Shown: positions 1 to 8,898 of the stretch, piece by piece
Layout of the letters: the number at the start of each line of letters is the position of its first letter
Numbering within the stretch: position 1 is the first letter of the stretch
DNA from: Entoloma clypeatum
Lineage: Eukaryota; Basidiomycota; Agaricomycetes; Agaricales; Entolomataceae
DNA: 64,000 bases
Direction of reading: 5' to 3'
Assembly: GCA_963565915.1 (NCBI GenBank)
Contig: OY751486.1
Location: 4,464,001 to 4,528,000, forward strand
Position numbers and translations under genes: made by a program
Notes under the pieces: model-generated
Databases searched by the model: none
What the model was told of the DNA's origin: nothing
The model's input: only the letters and a program-made list of their open reading frames with translations

Positions 1-1496
1 ATATAATGAGGAGATGCATCAGGAACAACCCAAACCAAGAAATTTGCAGAATTTTGTTCAATCTTTGCTATTTTCTGTCAAAACATACTAATCTTTGTAA
101 ACCAGTATAATTTATTCACTTTGGATATTGCTCTTGATCACTGCAGTTTCAATGACATGACATTGGCAAAATAACATTGATTTGATAAGATACAATAAAT
201 ACAGTACATCACTACATACAACTGTAATTAATCAAGTAACAGCCAGACCCCCATTGAGTCACATCACGTTGTTTGACCAACAAAAAGTAAGGGATTTGCT
301 TCCCATATGTAAGTTGGTAACTATGGAACAATAATTAGATCAATGACTGACTTTGAGCAAATCAGGCTGCACATGAAGCCAACATCGCTGTGTTTGACAT
401 GATGCTGAGCACGGACACAATGTGGGTGGTTAGAGCACAGGTCATGTACATAAAAAAGGGGCAGGACCTACTATGTGCAACACCCATCAGACAAGGTATG
501 TAAAAAAAAAAAAACATTAGAAAACGGACGGTGTTGTACAACACCGTCATTGTGGGTCAAGGAAAAGAGGTGGCGAACCCGTCGTCACCCCATCCATCAC
601 CGGCAATATTCGCCGTGCCCCCTCCTCCTGATCCCAGAGAACAAGCTATTCAGCTTGTTTGTGTCATGAGTGCAGTGGCAAACAACGGTCATTGTTTGGT
701 CAGCCGTGTAGTTGCATTGCAAAGTGTCAAGGAACCTGTAGACAACATGGAAACATTGTCAGAGAATCAAGATGGCGAGGACGTACCTTGCGTTGGGACA
801 GTGAAGCCGGGGAAGTAACTTTAGGTGCCCTCTCGTTGGTCACCCAGCCTTGCTCTAACTAAAGACAAAGGGGGTTGTCGCTGGGTCGTTGCGACCAATG
901 GTTGTCGCCGTTGTGAATGAAAGACTCAACATGGAACAAATAAGTACCAACATTCAACTTAAGGATGATGGCACATGCACATTTGGCAGAGATCGAGATG
1001 ACTTGGTTTGTTTTTGGTTGCTACTGCACCTTAGACAAGGGTGTACATAGGACGTGAGGTGCAGCACCCACAGTTTGTCTTTCTCTTGTTAGTTTTACTT
1101 TCATATCCTACATGAGAATGTCACTAATAATTGACTTTTGTATGTATAAAACTTTTATTAAGTTTGATAAAATTTGGTGAATTATGTAAAGACTTGATCA
1201 TACGAGCACAAAATTCGACTGAATTCAGGTGAATTCAGCTATGTAAGTTGGTTAATTTTGCAAAGTTTTCACCGATCTATCTGATTTTTGGATTCAGGTT
1301 TTTCCTGATGTGTGCAATGTTTTTTGACATTTGTTTACATGTATTTGACATGTTTGATGTGTGTGATGTGGGATTGAAAATCCACATAATCATTAATGTT
1401 GTATGTACAGATTGAGGTGCACTTGATCTATTGTGTTTGTGATGTAGCGGCATTGAGTCTACTAAGACTGCCAGCAATGAGCGCAATGGCAAGTCT
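1..1496. other. Unassigned AT-rich flank, no supportable gene
   Basis: No ORF here has recognisable domains. Short overlapping reading frames around 475-860 look random or very decayed and no family could be named. The only structure to the right is a copia-like primer-site remnant beginning at 1497. Confidence 0.5.
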
Positions 1497-1578
1497 CAGG
1501 GCTCATAACCTGTTGGAACAGCATACGATCACATCAACGCCAGAGGTTATCATGGTGGATGTGTCGTCTTGCAGTCCT
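1497..1578 (-). repeat. Copia-type LTR edge with initiator tRNA-Met primer site (remnant)
   Basis: On the minus strand an LTR-like end (ttccaaca, edge at 1511) is followed directly by GGTTATGAGCCCTG (1510-1497). The same arrangement, LTR end then GGTTATGGGCCC, occurs in copia elements E, F and G of this window. On the plus strand CAGGGCTCATAACC matches the anticodon arm of fungal initiator tRNA-Met. The LTR piece is cut at 1579 by gypsy element A. No gag could be recognised to the left, so this is a remnant at best. Confidence 0.4.
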
Positions 1579-2650
1579 TGTTACATGTTTTCACCCTCTT
1601 CCTATGTACCTTCACACGACCCTTTGACCCTTGATTCCTATCCAACCCCATTTCACTTAACCCCGATGACCCTGGGACATGTGTCCCCTCTATCAGCACT
1701 ATGACTCATACTGACTTGGACTATTCCCCTTTTAGATACATCTTCACTTGTTATCTCTGACTCATGGCCTTGAGGCCTTATCTCTGACTTGTTACTGTAT
1801 ATCCATCTCCGAGTCTCCAATCCACTCCGATCGTCCTCCGATATTCTGGACATCCGTTACCTCTGCATCTCCACACGTTGCCATCTTGCATTTCATATTC
1901 ATATTCCCGTTTACTTATGCATTGCCTTTTCCGCATGGTCCGTTGACCGACATCTCCAATGTTTGATACAGTCGCTGGCAACTTATGCCACAACTCTGGA
2001 CCTACTCCGACCATCTCCGTAAAGTAATCACATTTAGATATAAAAGCTCGTACCATACCTGTAGTTCCTCAGTTTGAATATCAACCAAGTTCACTCCTCT
2101 ACTCTCAGTTCATGCCAGAGATCCTCGCTGTGGTACAATACCCCAATGACATCATCATCTTCTGCTCCTCCTCCATTGTTACCCTTCGACGAGCTCAGTA
2201 CTGTGTCCGAGTCACAATTCCGACGTCGTCCGACCACTTCCACGTCAACGTGTCCCTCACTGAGATCTCCCTGAGAACCTCTGCACCTCTGCACCTCTCC
2301 TCCAACCTCCTGAAATTGGGACACCTTATCCAACAAACGGCGGCACAACACATACATTGAAGCCACATCCCTCCCCTTCGTCATTCCTCCGCACTTCCAG
2401 AGTTCTGCTCCGGTCTCAGTCATCCAACCTCCGATGGACTCCAACAAAGATCCGATGTTTCACCTACTTAACATGACTCCTATGCCACAGCCCCCTTGAA
2501 ACATCTAACTAACCAATGGCCTATTTAGCTCCTGCGCAGCACCTACTTATTTATAGCCATAGGATAACATATATAAGACTTGTAACCTTAGAGTAGAGGT
2601 CCTCAGCTTGACCTAGGCAAACAACACTTACTTTGTCTTATCTTCGAACA
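1579..2650 (+). repeat. 5' LTR of element A (interrupted, right edge uncertain)
   Basis: 1579-1789 and 2474-2555 align closely with the 3' LTR at 15981-16268. The copy here is split by the solo LTR at 1790-2473. A TATA box (TATATAAG, 2571-2578) lies beyond the part retained in the 3' LTR. The right edge cannot be fixed because the 3' LTR is truncated; the end near 2650-2710 is a guess. Confidence 0.65.
1790..2473 (+). repeat. Solo LTR of a D/H-type gypsy family
   Basis: 684 bp starting TGTTACTG and ending TTAACA, flanked by the perfect 5-bp duplication TGACT (1785-1789 and 2474-2478). The empty site exists in the same element: the 3' LTR of A has a single TGACT at the matching position near 16190. 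Like the LTRs of H and D it is rich in TCCGAC. It has a TATA box (TATAAAAG near 2039) and, about 31 nt further, CAGTTTGAATAT, the same sequence that acts as presumed self-primer in H. No internal region is present, so it probably arose by LTR-LTR recombination. Confidence 0.9.
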
Positions 2651-3557
2651 CTCTCAAACTAAGTGCCTTGTGAGGACTTAGCTCTGCCCAGACCAAACTG
2701 AGTCATCCTTCTGAGGAACTCGTTGACCTTGACCAAGTCAACCTATTGAGGGACTTGTTGTGGAACCAGTACGAACCCACGTGACTTGATACTTGGACCG
2801 ATTGTAGGCTCTCGCCGTAACAAAAGGTCAAGCTCATCTACGTTGTCAACCCACCATGGTTTTAGACGCAAAGATTCCTCCCCAACGATCAACCTTTGGA
2901 GTCCCGTCTGACTCAGAAGACGAACCAGGAGTTCATTGACACACCAGTTACTCAACAACAACCGTCGACATTGTACAGAAGAGTGACCTCCTCTTTCATA
3001 CCACAAAATCCCGCATCACCTTCTTCTCTCCAAAACAAATCCCACCGCCACCAGCTGTTGCTGTTGCTGCACCCAGACCAAAGACCCCAGACACCCCAGT
3101 TAAATCGACACCTGCAGAAATGACTTCTCAGGCAAAGACCCCAGAGAAAGAAATAAAGATCAGCCCGCCAGCGATCTTCAATGGAGACAGAAGAAAACTG
3201 TCAGAATTTTTTGTTTGATGTGAACTTATACTTGGAGATGAACAATGACATCTACAACTCTGACAAAAAAAAGATCCTCTTCACCTTCTCATACATGAAA
3301 GGAGGAACTGCCGGGCCATGGAAGGAGTCCTGGTACAGGGACATCACCACTGCCAGAGTATTGACCTACCCAAAGTACACAGACTTCATTGAGAAACTGA
3401 GGAAATCATTCTCCCCAGCCGACAAAGAAGGAGACGTGTTGACAATGATGAAAACACAGAAAATGGAAGGCATGACAGCTGACGAATATGTGGAGAAATT
3501 TAAACTATGGGTTTCAGAGAGTCTGATCACTGAGGATCGGTCTCTCAAGGACTACTT

Positions 3558-5351
3558 TTTTTTTTTTTTGTCAACAATTTATATAGCGGTATACTAGGGG
3601 TACAGTCCGCTTGACATAGAGTAAACTACATCGATCCGAGGATCTACGTATGCAAGAAGAACAAGCGGCGCAAAGCTCCGTCGAGCTGATAAGTCCTCGC
3701 GCCAGGACGGGGGAGTCTGTTATAAACAAACATGTTAGTATGTGCACCCGAATATTCGGCCGCGCGATACAAGAGCACTCCAACCTTGTGAGGTTGGCCG
3801 TTAGCGGCGCTGGGGGGTGTCTGCGCCCTACCCACCAAAGAAGCGCCTGTGCGGTTCTTATCCTTCGATCGTGTTCGCTTGCCAGAGGGGGCTGCACCCC
3901 TTTGTACCCAGCGTGCTACCACACGACTACCGCCAATGGTTGTGTTGGGCGTTGGACGATCCCTAAAGGCAAATGCCCCTGGGTTGTCCATGATGAATTT
4001 CCCAAAGACGTCCCAGATGGAAGTGTTCCTCGAGAAGGTGGGCATGTCTGGGGGCCTAGTGGGGTGGTGCAGACATTTGTAGAGTATGTGGGCGAAGTCC
4101 TCGATGGACCCTGATCCACAGTCGCATTGTTCGATCTCGTCGCCAATATTGAACCCATGTCTATAGTGGCCAATTGGGGCGTGACTGGTGAGGCCGCGAA
4201 CCATTTGAGCCGTGAGGGATTGGGAGTGACCCACATTCTTAAGCCATGTACCGCCATTGAGGTGGGACGGTTTCATTCTTTTGGCCCGAGCGTGGTCTTG
4301 GCGTCTGACGCATGACCTCGGGAATTGGTAGTGACGGCCAACATACTTGGGGGACTGATACAGGTTGTTCCAGTCGCCTAGTATGTCATCCGTGAATTGT
4401 TTCATATTGAAATTGAGGGATCTGGGGGCCGACTCGCCACACTCGATGTGTATCGAGGAGGCGAAGTCGTGCACTGCACGATGGGGTTCGAAGCCATGGT
4501 CTGAGCAATCAGGGACATGGTGAAAGAAGACCTTGGATTTCAGACCTGGTTCCTCAAACCAAGGGACCAGGTTACTGATGATAGCGAGCGCAGTTGCCTG
4601 CGAAGAGTGGAGGTCCGGGTCTGTGGCGCGCCGAATGGCGTTAACAGAGTCGGTGAATATGTGGATTTCTTCCAGTTGGGATAGGCCCCCTAGCAGAGTG
4701 ACCAGGTTGGAGAACCCGTGTCCTATTGCTAAGGTTTCAGTGTCATCAGAGACTGTGAGGCCACCAGCCGCCCAGTCTTTATTGATGGAGTACCCCATGT
4801 GCCAGGTTTCCCAAGCGGCGACAGCTTGATGGCCCGACATGAGGGAGGGAATGGCCGCATCGGTGACAATGACAGCGGATTTGCTAGAGCAGATATTGGC
4901 ATCGAACACCTTGTTAAGGGTGACAAGGCGTAACTTCCTGGCTTCGGCACGCTCTTTAGCGGTTTTACCCTGAATAAGAGTGATGTCGTGGATGATGCAG
5001 TCAGGGAATCGGTCGAGGACACGTTTTCCTGGCTCGTTGTAATCATTAAAGGGTGATAGGGGGACAGTCACATTTGCACAGTATGCCCAAATATCGACGA
5101 GGGGGGATTTAAGATTATACATAAATTCTGGGGAGTACCATGGTCGTTTTGAGGGATCTTCCTCATCGCAGACCATGACAGTCATGTGCCGTGGTGCAAG
5201 AGAGTGCATACGGACACGGTTTCTGCAGGAGAGCTTCTTCAGGTGCAGATGCACCGGAGGCAATCCGGCAAGAGATTCGACCGCCCCTGTGGGGGTGGTA
5301 CGGAAGGCTCCCAGGATCCACAGGGCTGTGCGCCTCTGTACTCTGGAGATA
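3558..5351 (-). mobile_element. 5'-truncated LINE of Tad-like type
   Basis: The insertion is flanked by the 14-bp duplication CTCAAGGACTACTT (3544-3557 and 5352-5365). It ends in a 14-nt T run on the plus strand (3556-3569), which is the poly(A) tail of a minus-strand element. Only the last 1.8 kb of a non-LTR element is present, as expected from incomplete target-primed reverse transcription. Confidence 0.92.
3644..5351 (-). pseudogene. LINE ORF2 C-terminus: RT tail, RNase H, zinc knuckle
   Basis: About 568 codons remain open, beginning inside the post-RT region (RRTALWILGAFRTTPTGAVE, a Tad/I-clade signature) and followed by an RNase H domain. Visible RNase H acidic positions are VIVTDAAIP (Asp), DTETLAIG (Glu) and IFTDSVNAI (Asp). 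A C-terminal Cys/His motif is seen in CDCGSGSIEDFAHILYKC. The endonuclease and RT catalytic core are absent because of 5' truncation, so the copy is dead, but its remaining frame is undamaged, which suggests a fairly recent insertion. The first Met in the open frame comes from flanking gag sequence and is not a real start. Confidence 0.85.
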
Positions 5352-6079
5352 CTCAAGGACTACTTCATGGAGGAATTACCCCATGCGCTCAGAGACAAGA
5401 TTTTGGGCCTTGATAAGGTCCCAGGAACAATTGATGAATGGTACACCATAGTGTCCAGATTGGACAACCAGTGGAGAAGGGCCAAGGCAGTCTCTCAAAG
5501 ACTTAGACCTGATGGGGGAAAGAAGAAATTCAAGGTTAATTATAACCCTGCACCCCAAAATGCACACTTTGCCCCAGACCCAAATGCTATGGACATTGAC
5601 CGGCTGACTGCCAAAGAAAGAGACAACCACTTTAAAAAAGGGTTGTGTTTCGTCTGCCATCAGGCAGGACATCGTGCTGATGCACACAAAGGAGGAAAGA
5701 CCCCGGTTGTGAACAATATGTTCAAAAAAGCTTCCGATGCATATGCCCATATCTGAGGCATTTTCAAAGACTTACCAAATGAGGAACAAGACACCTTAAT
5801 CTCCAAGATGGAGAAACAGGGTTTTCAATAAAGCGGCCTGTACCAATATCAGCCCCCACTCAGTTTTCAATCTCCTTATCCCCTGTAATTGTAGCTAGTG
5901 ATGGACAAGGGTATACAAAACCCTCAGGGTTTTGGTGAAGGGTAAGGGAGGGTAAGGGTGAGGGTCAGAATTTCTTACCCTCCGAAAACCCGCACCATTC
6001 GGACGGGTTTGGAGGGTCACATGATGTTTGGTTGAGCCAAACAATCAACAATCAACAAGTTGATGTTGATGTTGATACT

Positions 6080-6480
6080 TTTATCCCCCCAACTCACGCC
6101 CAACGGCCCCCCTTTGCGCCCAACGGCCCCTACACGCATTGACTCATGCCCATTGTGTCGACTCATGCCCACTCTTGTTGACTCACACCCAACAGCCCCC
6201 CCTTGTGCATAACAGTCCCCCTTCTCGCCCAATGGTCCCCCGTCCTGCCTAACGGCCCCCACTCGCGTCGACTCATGCCCAACGGCGTCGACTTGTGCCC
6301 AATGGCCCCTACTCGCATCAACTCATGCCCAACAGTGTCCAACGGCCCCCCTTCATGCCTAACGACCCCCCTTCGTGCCCAACGGCGTCCACTCATGTCC
6401 AATGGCCCCCACTCGTGTTGACTCATGCCCAACGACCCCACTCACGCCCTCTTGCCTAATGGCCCTCACCATTCCCCACC
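6080..6480. repeat. Minisatellite, GCCCAACGGCCCC-type units
   Basis: Imperfect tandem copies of a roughly 15-30 bp unit (TGCCCAACGGCCCC, often with ACTCGCGTCGACTCA) fill the middle of the hAT element. The same unit occurs in reverse complement at 21430-21860 and at 23797-23848. ORFs called across it are artefacts of the repeat. Confidence 0.8.
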
Positions 6481-6869
6481 CTCCCATACTCACCCACTGC
6501 CACCACCAACCTGTCTGCCAAATGGCGCGGGAGGCAAAGGCAGTGGCTAGAGAAGGGGAGGTGGGCTGGGAGGTCCACGACAGGGTGGGTGTAGTATGTG
6601 AGAGCACTGGGACGCGATGTGACACGCGCATGAGGAGCGAGGAGGGTCGCACGTGCACCCCCACAAGGTCCGTGATGGCGCGCGGCGCACAGACAGGCTG
6701 CATAGCACCAAGGGTGTCTATCCTTGTGTGCTGTCCCGCGGGTATTCCGTACCCCTGCATACCCTTGAAAGCCCTCACCCATAGGTGAGGGTTTTCCTTA
6801 CCCTTGACGAGGGGGTACAATTTTTCGAGGGTAGGGGTATGGGTACAGATTTTTTATCTGCGGGTTACC

Positions 6870-7237
6870 TGTTACGGACTAACGACTACGGACGTATATG
6901 CTTACTTTTTCACTTTTACTCATCGGCCCCCGCTTACACATATCGTATTATACTTTATTTCCTTTAGTATACTTCGCTCCCGCGCTGACTCGCTTTCCGC
7001 AGCTGTCTGACTCATTCCGCAGTTGTCTTACTCAGACGCACTGCCTTCCGCAGTTATCTTACTCAGATACACTGCCTTGCGCAGCACTGACTCATATGCT
7101 ATCGCCTATAGTCAGTACCTATATAAACCCTTTGTACTATAGCTAGATTCCTTAGATTTAGCAATCACATTGCTCTTCGCCTTTCCATCTTCCTGCATAC
7201 TCTGCCCGAACCTTGGAACGGTTTGTTACGCATAACA
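6870..7237 (+). repeat. 5' LTR of element B
   Basis: TGTTACGG...CATAACA, 368 bp. A TATA box (TATAAA) lies at 7122-7127. AGATTTAGCAA at 7154-7164, 32 nt further, is the presumed start of the transcript and the self-primer. Confidence 0.95.
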
Positions 7238-7239
7238 AG

Positions 7240-7250
7240 TTGCTAAATCT
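7240..7250 (+). promoter_or_regulatory. Self-priming primer-binding site of element B
   Basis: TTGCTAAATCT starts 2 nt after the LTR end (7237) and is the exact reverse complement of AGATTTAGCAA in the LTR at 7154-7164. The LTR copy lies where transcription should begin, 32 nt past the TATA box. This is the arrangement known for Tf1/sushi-group retrotransposons, where the folded-back mRNA 5' end primes reverse transcription. No tRNA 3'-end match was recognised here. Confidence 0.75.
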
Positions 7251-8028
7251 CGTTAGGTTCGCCCAGAGCGAAGAGAGCAACTACCAGACGAGTCAAGACG
7301 TCGCGCTTCTTTGAAGACTTCACCAGTAACCCATTCAGCACGCCAGAAGCCCGACAGGAGGAGCTAAGTCCTCGAGACAGTATCGATTTTACGCTTATCC
7401 AGCAGTACATCGAATCGGAGATCCGTCGCATCCTACAGCAGGTGCTTGACGAAGAACTAGACAACGACGAGCATCGCCCCCACGGCGAGATAGCAGAGAG
7501 CATCCATCTTGCTCGGCAACACCAGATCGCGCGTTACAACGCCCGACAGAACGAACTCGAAAGCTTTCGCGTTCAAGAAGGACCTCAGACAGGTCGGATC
7601 ACAGAGATCAGAGAGTTTATCGGTGTCCAGACAACCGTTATCAGAAGATTGATTAGGACGCTCACATCGAGACGTCCCAGAGCCACATCATCACGTCCTA
7701 CTCGAAGCAGCAGATCTACGCCCACTTCACCATCGAAGAACAACAAACCGAGTACAACCGTTGGGCACGAAACGAGAGACTTGACCCCTTCTCGCGACCA
7801 ACAGACGCGCAGGAACAGAGATTCCTTAGAGATCTACAGAGGAAATACCCCGAACGTTTTGCCACCGATTCCGCCGACGAGTCCCCTGACGAATTTACTT
7901 TTGACTCCGCGCAGTCAGATACCGAACAGACGCCTAGAACAGGGACTGATTTTCAACCCCTACCTATATCCCGAACCCCATCTTCATCCCAACAATCCGA
8001 CACCTCTCCTACTCCGCAGGTTCTAGAC
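7251..8028 (+). other. ATG-free leader of element B with coding-like stretches
   Basis: From the presumed transcript start (about 7154) to the gag ATG at 8029 there is no ATG in any frame, although CAT occurs about 15 times. A frame open from 7247 to about 7680 reads like protein (Arg/Glu-rich helices such as IRRILQQVLDEELDNDE). A second open frame from 7657 into gag also reads like protein (EEQQTEYNRWARNERLDPF). The sense signal thus changes frame near 7660-7690. This could be a 5'-extended gag made from a non-AUG start, or a former coding region now serving as leader. Confidence 0.5.
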
Positions 8029-8898
8029 ATGGCAGAAGCACCGACAGTACAAACAATGGATACATCCAAGATCATCAAAGATCCTGGGATGTTCAAAGAC
8101 AGACACACCTTCGACGAGTGGTGGAAAGCCACCAAATTATACATCAGGTTCCAGAAGGGACTGTCCGACGATCAGAAGATTCTTGCGGTGTTATCCCGCA
8201 TGATGGAAGGGTCCGGTAAACACTGGGCCAGCAACAAATTAGACGACCTTGCCACCGATGGCGAGAACATCACCTGGTTAGGATTCTCAGATGACATCGC
8301 TACGCGATTCTCTATCGCCAACAAGTCGGCAGCGGCCAAGGCGAAACTCGAAGTCCTGAAACAGGAGAAACGCACCATCGACGAATTCTTGGACGAATTC
8401 GAAGAGATCTTGAAGCTGTCAAACCTTGGCGAAGAAACTGGGAAATACATCCTGGAAAAGAACGTCAACCGCAAAATTTCTGAACAAGTGGCTAGCGATG
8501 GCAAGACGTACACTGATTACGCAAAGGAGATCCGAAACAAGGGACGACAGATGGAGGGACATGCATTAGTCATCCGAGGGGGTGGCGACACACGCACCGG
8601 ATCGGGTACCACTTATGGTGGTCAAGGCAAAGCCATGGAGATCGACAAAGCAGGAGTAGCCCGTTGCTACAACTGTCAGCGCTTTGGTCACCTTGCCAAA
8701 GACTGCAAAGCCCCAAAGAAGAAAGATGGTCGTAAGTGTTTCAACTGCGACCAAGAAGGACATATTGCGCGCAACTGCCGCAAGCCGAAGAAGAACTCTG
8801 GAAAGATTAGGAAGGTGTCTGATGGAGATACCGATGATGACGATGAAACCATCACCATAGAGACCGATGAGAAGGATTTTCCCGAAGGGTCCGATTAA
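8029..8898 (+). CDS. gag: Gag of element B
   Basis: 289 aa nucleocapsid/capsid protein that packages element RNA in virus-like particles. The central part is a retrotransposon gag fold (FDEWWKATKLYIRFQKGLSD near residue 24 onward). Two CCHC zinc knuckles follow, CYNCQRFGHLAKDC near residue 213 and CFNCDQEGHIARNC near residue 239, then a Lys-rich and finally Asp/Glu-rich tail. The ATG at 8029 is the first ATG of the transcript. An open frame continues upstream without ATG, so a longer product is possible. The stop is at 8896-8898, and pol is open in the -1 frame from 8871, giving a 28-nt overlap. Confidence 0.9.
   Translation: MAEAPTVQTMDTSKIIKDPGMFKDRHTFDEWWKATKLYIRFQKGLSDDQKILAVLSRMMEGSGKHWASNKLDDLATDGENITWLGFSDDIATRFSIANKSAAAKAKLEVLKQEKRTIDEFLDEFEEILKLSNLGEETGKYILEKNVNRKISEQVASDGKTYTDYAKEIRNKGRQMEGHALVIRGGGDTRTGSGTTYGGQGKAMEIDKAGVARCYNCQRFGHLAKDCKAPKKKDGRKCFNCDQEGHIARNCRKPKKNSGKIRKVSDGDTDDDDETITIETDEKDFPEGSD

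Larger units (their letters stand above)
2857..5831 (+). pseudogene. Gag of element A, frameshifted and split by a LINE
   Basis: Capsid-like gag is readable from about 3150 to 3557 (LYLEMNNDIYNSDKKKILF, then a retrotransposon gag core) and resumes at 5352. The two halves join at the LINE target duplication. A frameshift lies near 3210, between the EIKISPPAIFNGDRRKLSEF block and the LYLEMN block. The C-terminal zinc knuckle reads CFVCHQAGHRADAH, so the expected last Cys is His. An in-frame TGA at 5754-5756 is followed by 24 more gag-like codons ending at TAA 5829-5831. The start at 2857 is the first plausible ATG and is uncertain. Confidence 0.75.

Noticed and set aside
475..862. Coding exon with Cys residues near 659-760
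   Set aside because: Considered as a transposase zinc region, but spacing fits no known motif and neighbouring sequence gives no support.
1497..1510. A tRNA-Met gene
   Set aside because: Only the anticodon-arm match is present; no acceptor, D or T arms around it. It fits a retrotransposon primer site.
2596..2721. Self-priming pair in element A (GAGGTCCTCAG with CTGAGGAACTC)
   Set aside because: 10 of 11 match only, LTR end unknown, and spacing does not fit the 2-nt rule of the other elements.
6375..6820. ORFs across the minisatellites at 6080-6820 and 21300-21900
   Set aside because: They exist on both strands because the repeat unit lacks stops; no protein features.
7442..8026. 194-aa ORF before gag in element B as a separate protein
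   Set aside because: It has no ATG (starts GTG) and its second half is a shadow of the frame that continues into gag; treated as leader/gag extension.
8877..8883. TTTTCCC as a canonical -1 slip site in element B
   Set aside because: The A-site codon CCC cannot re-pair well with TCC after a slip; kept only as a weak candidate.
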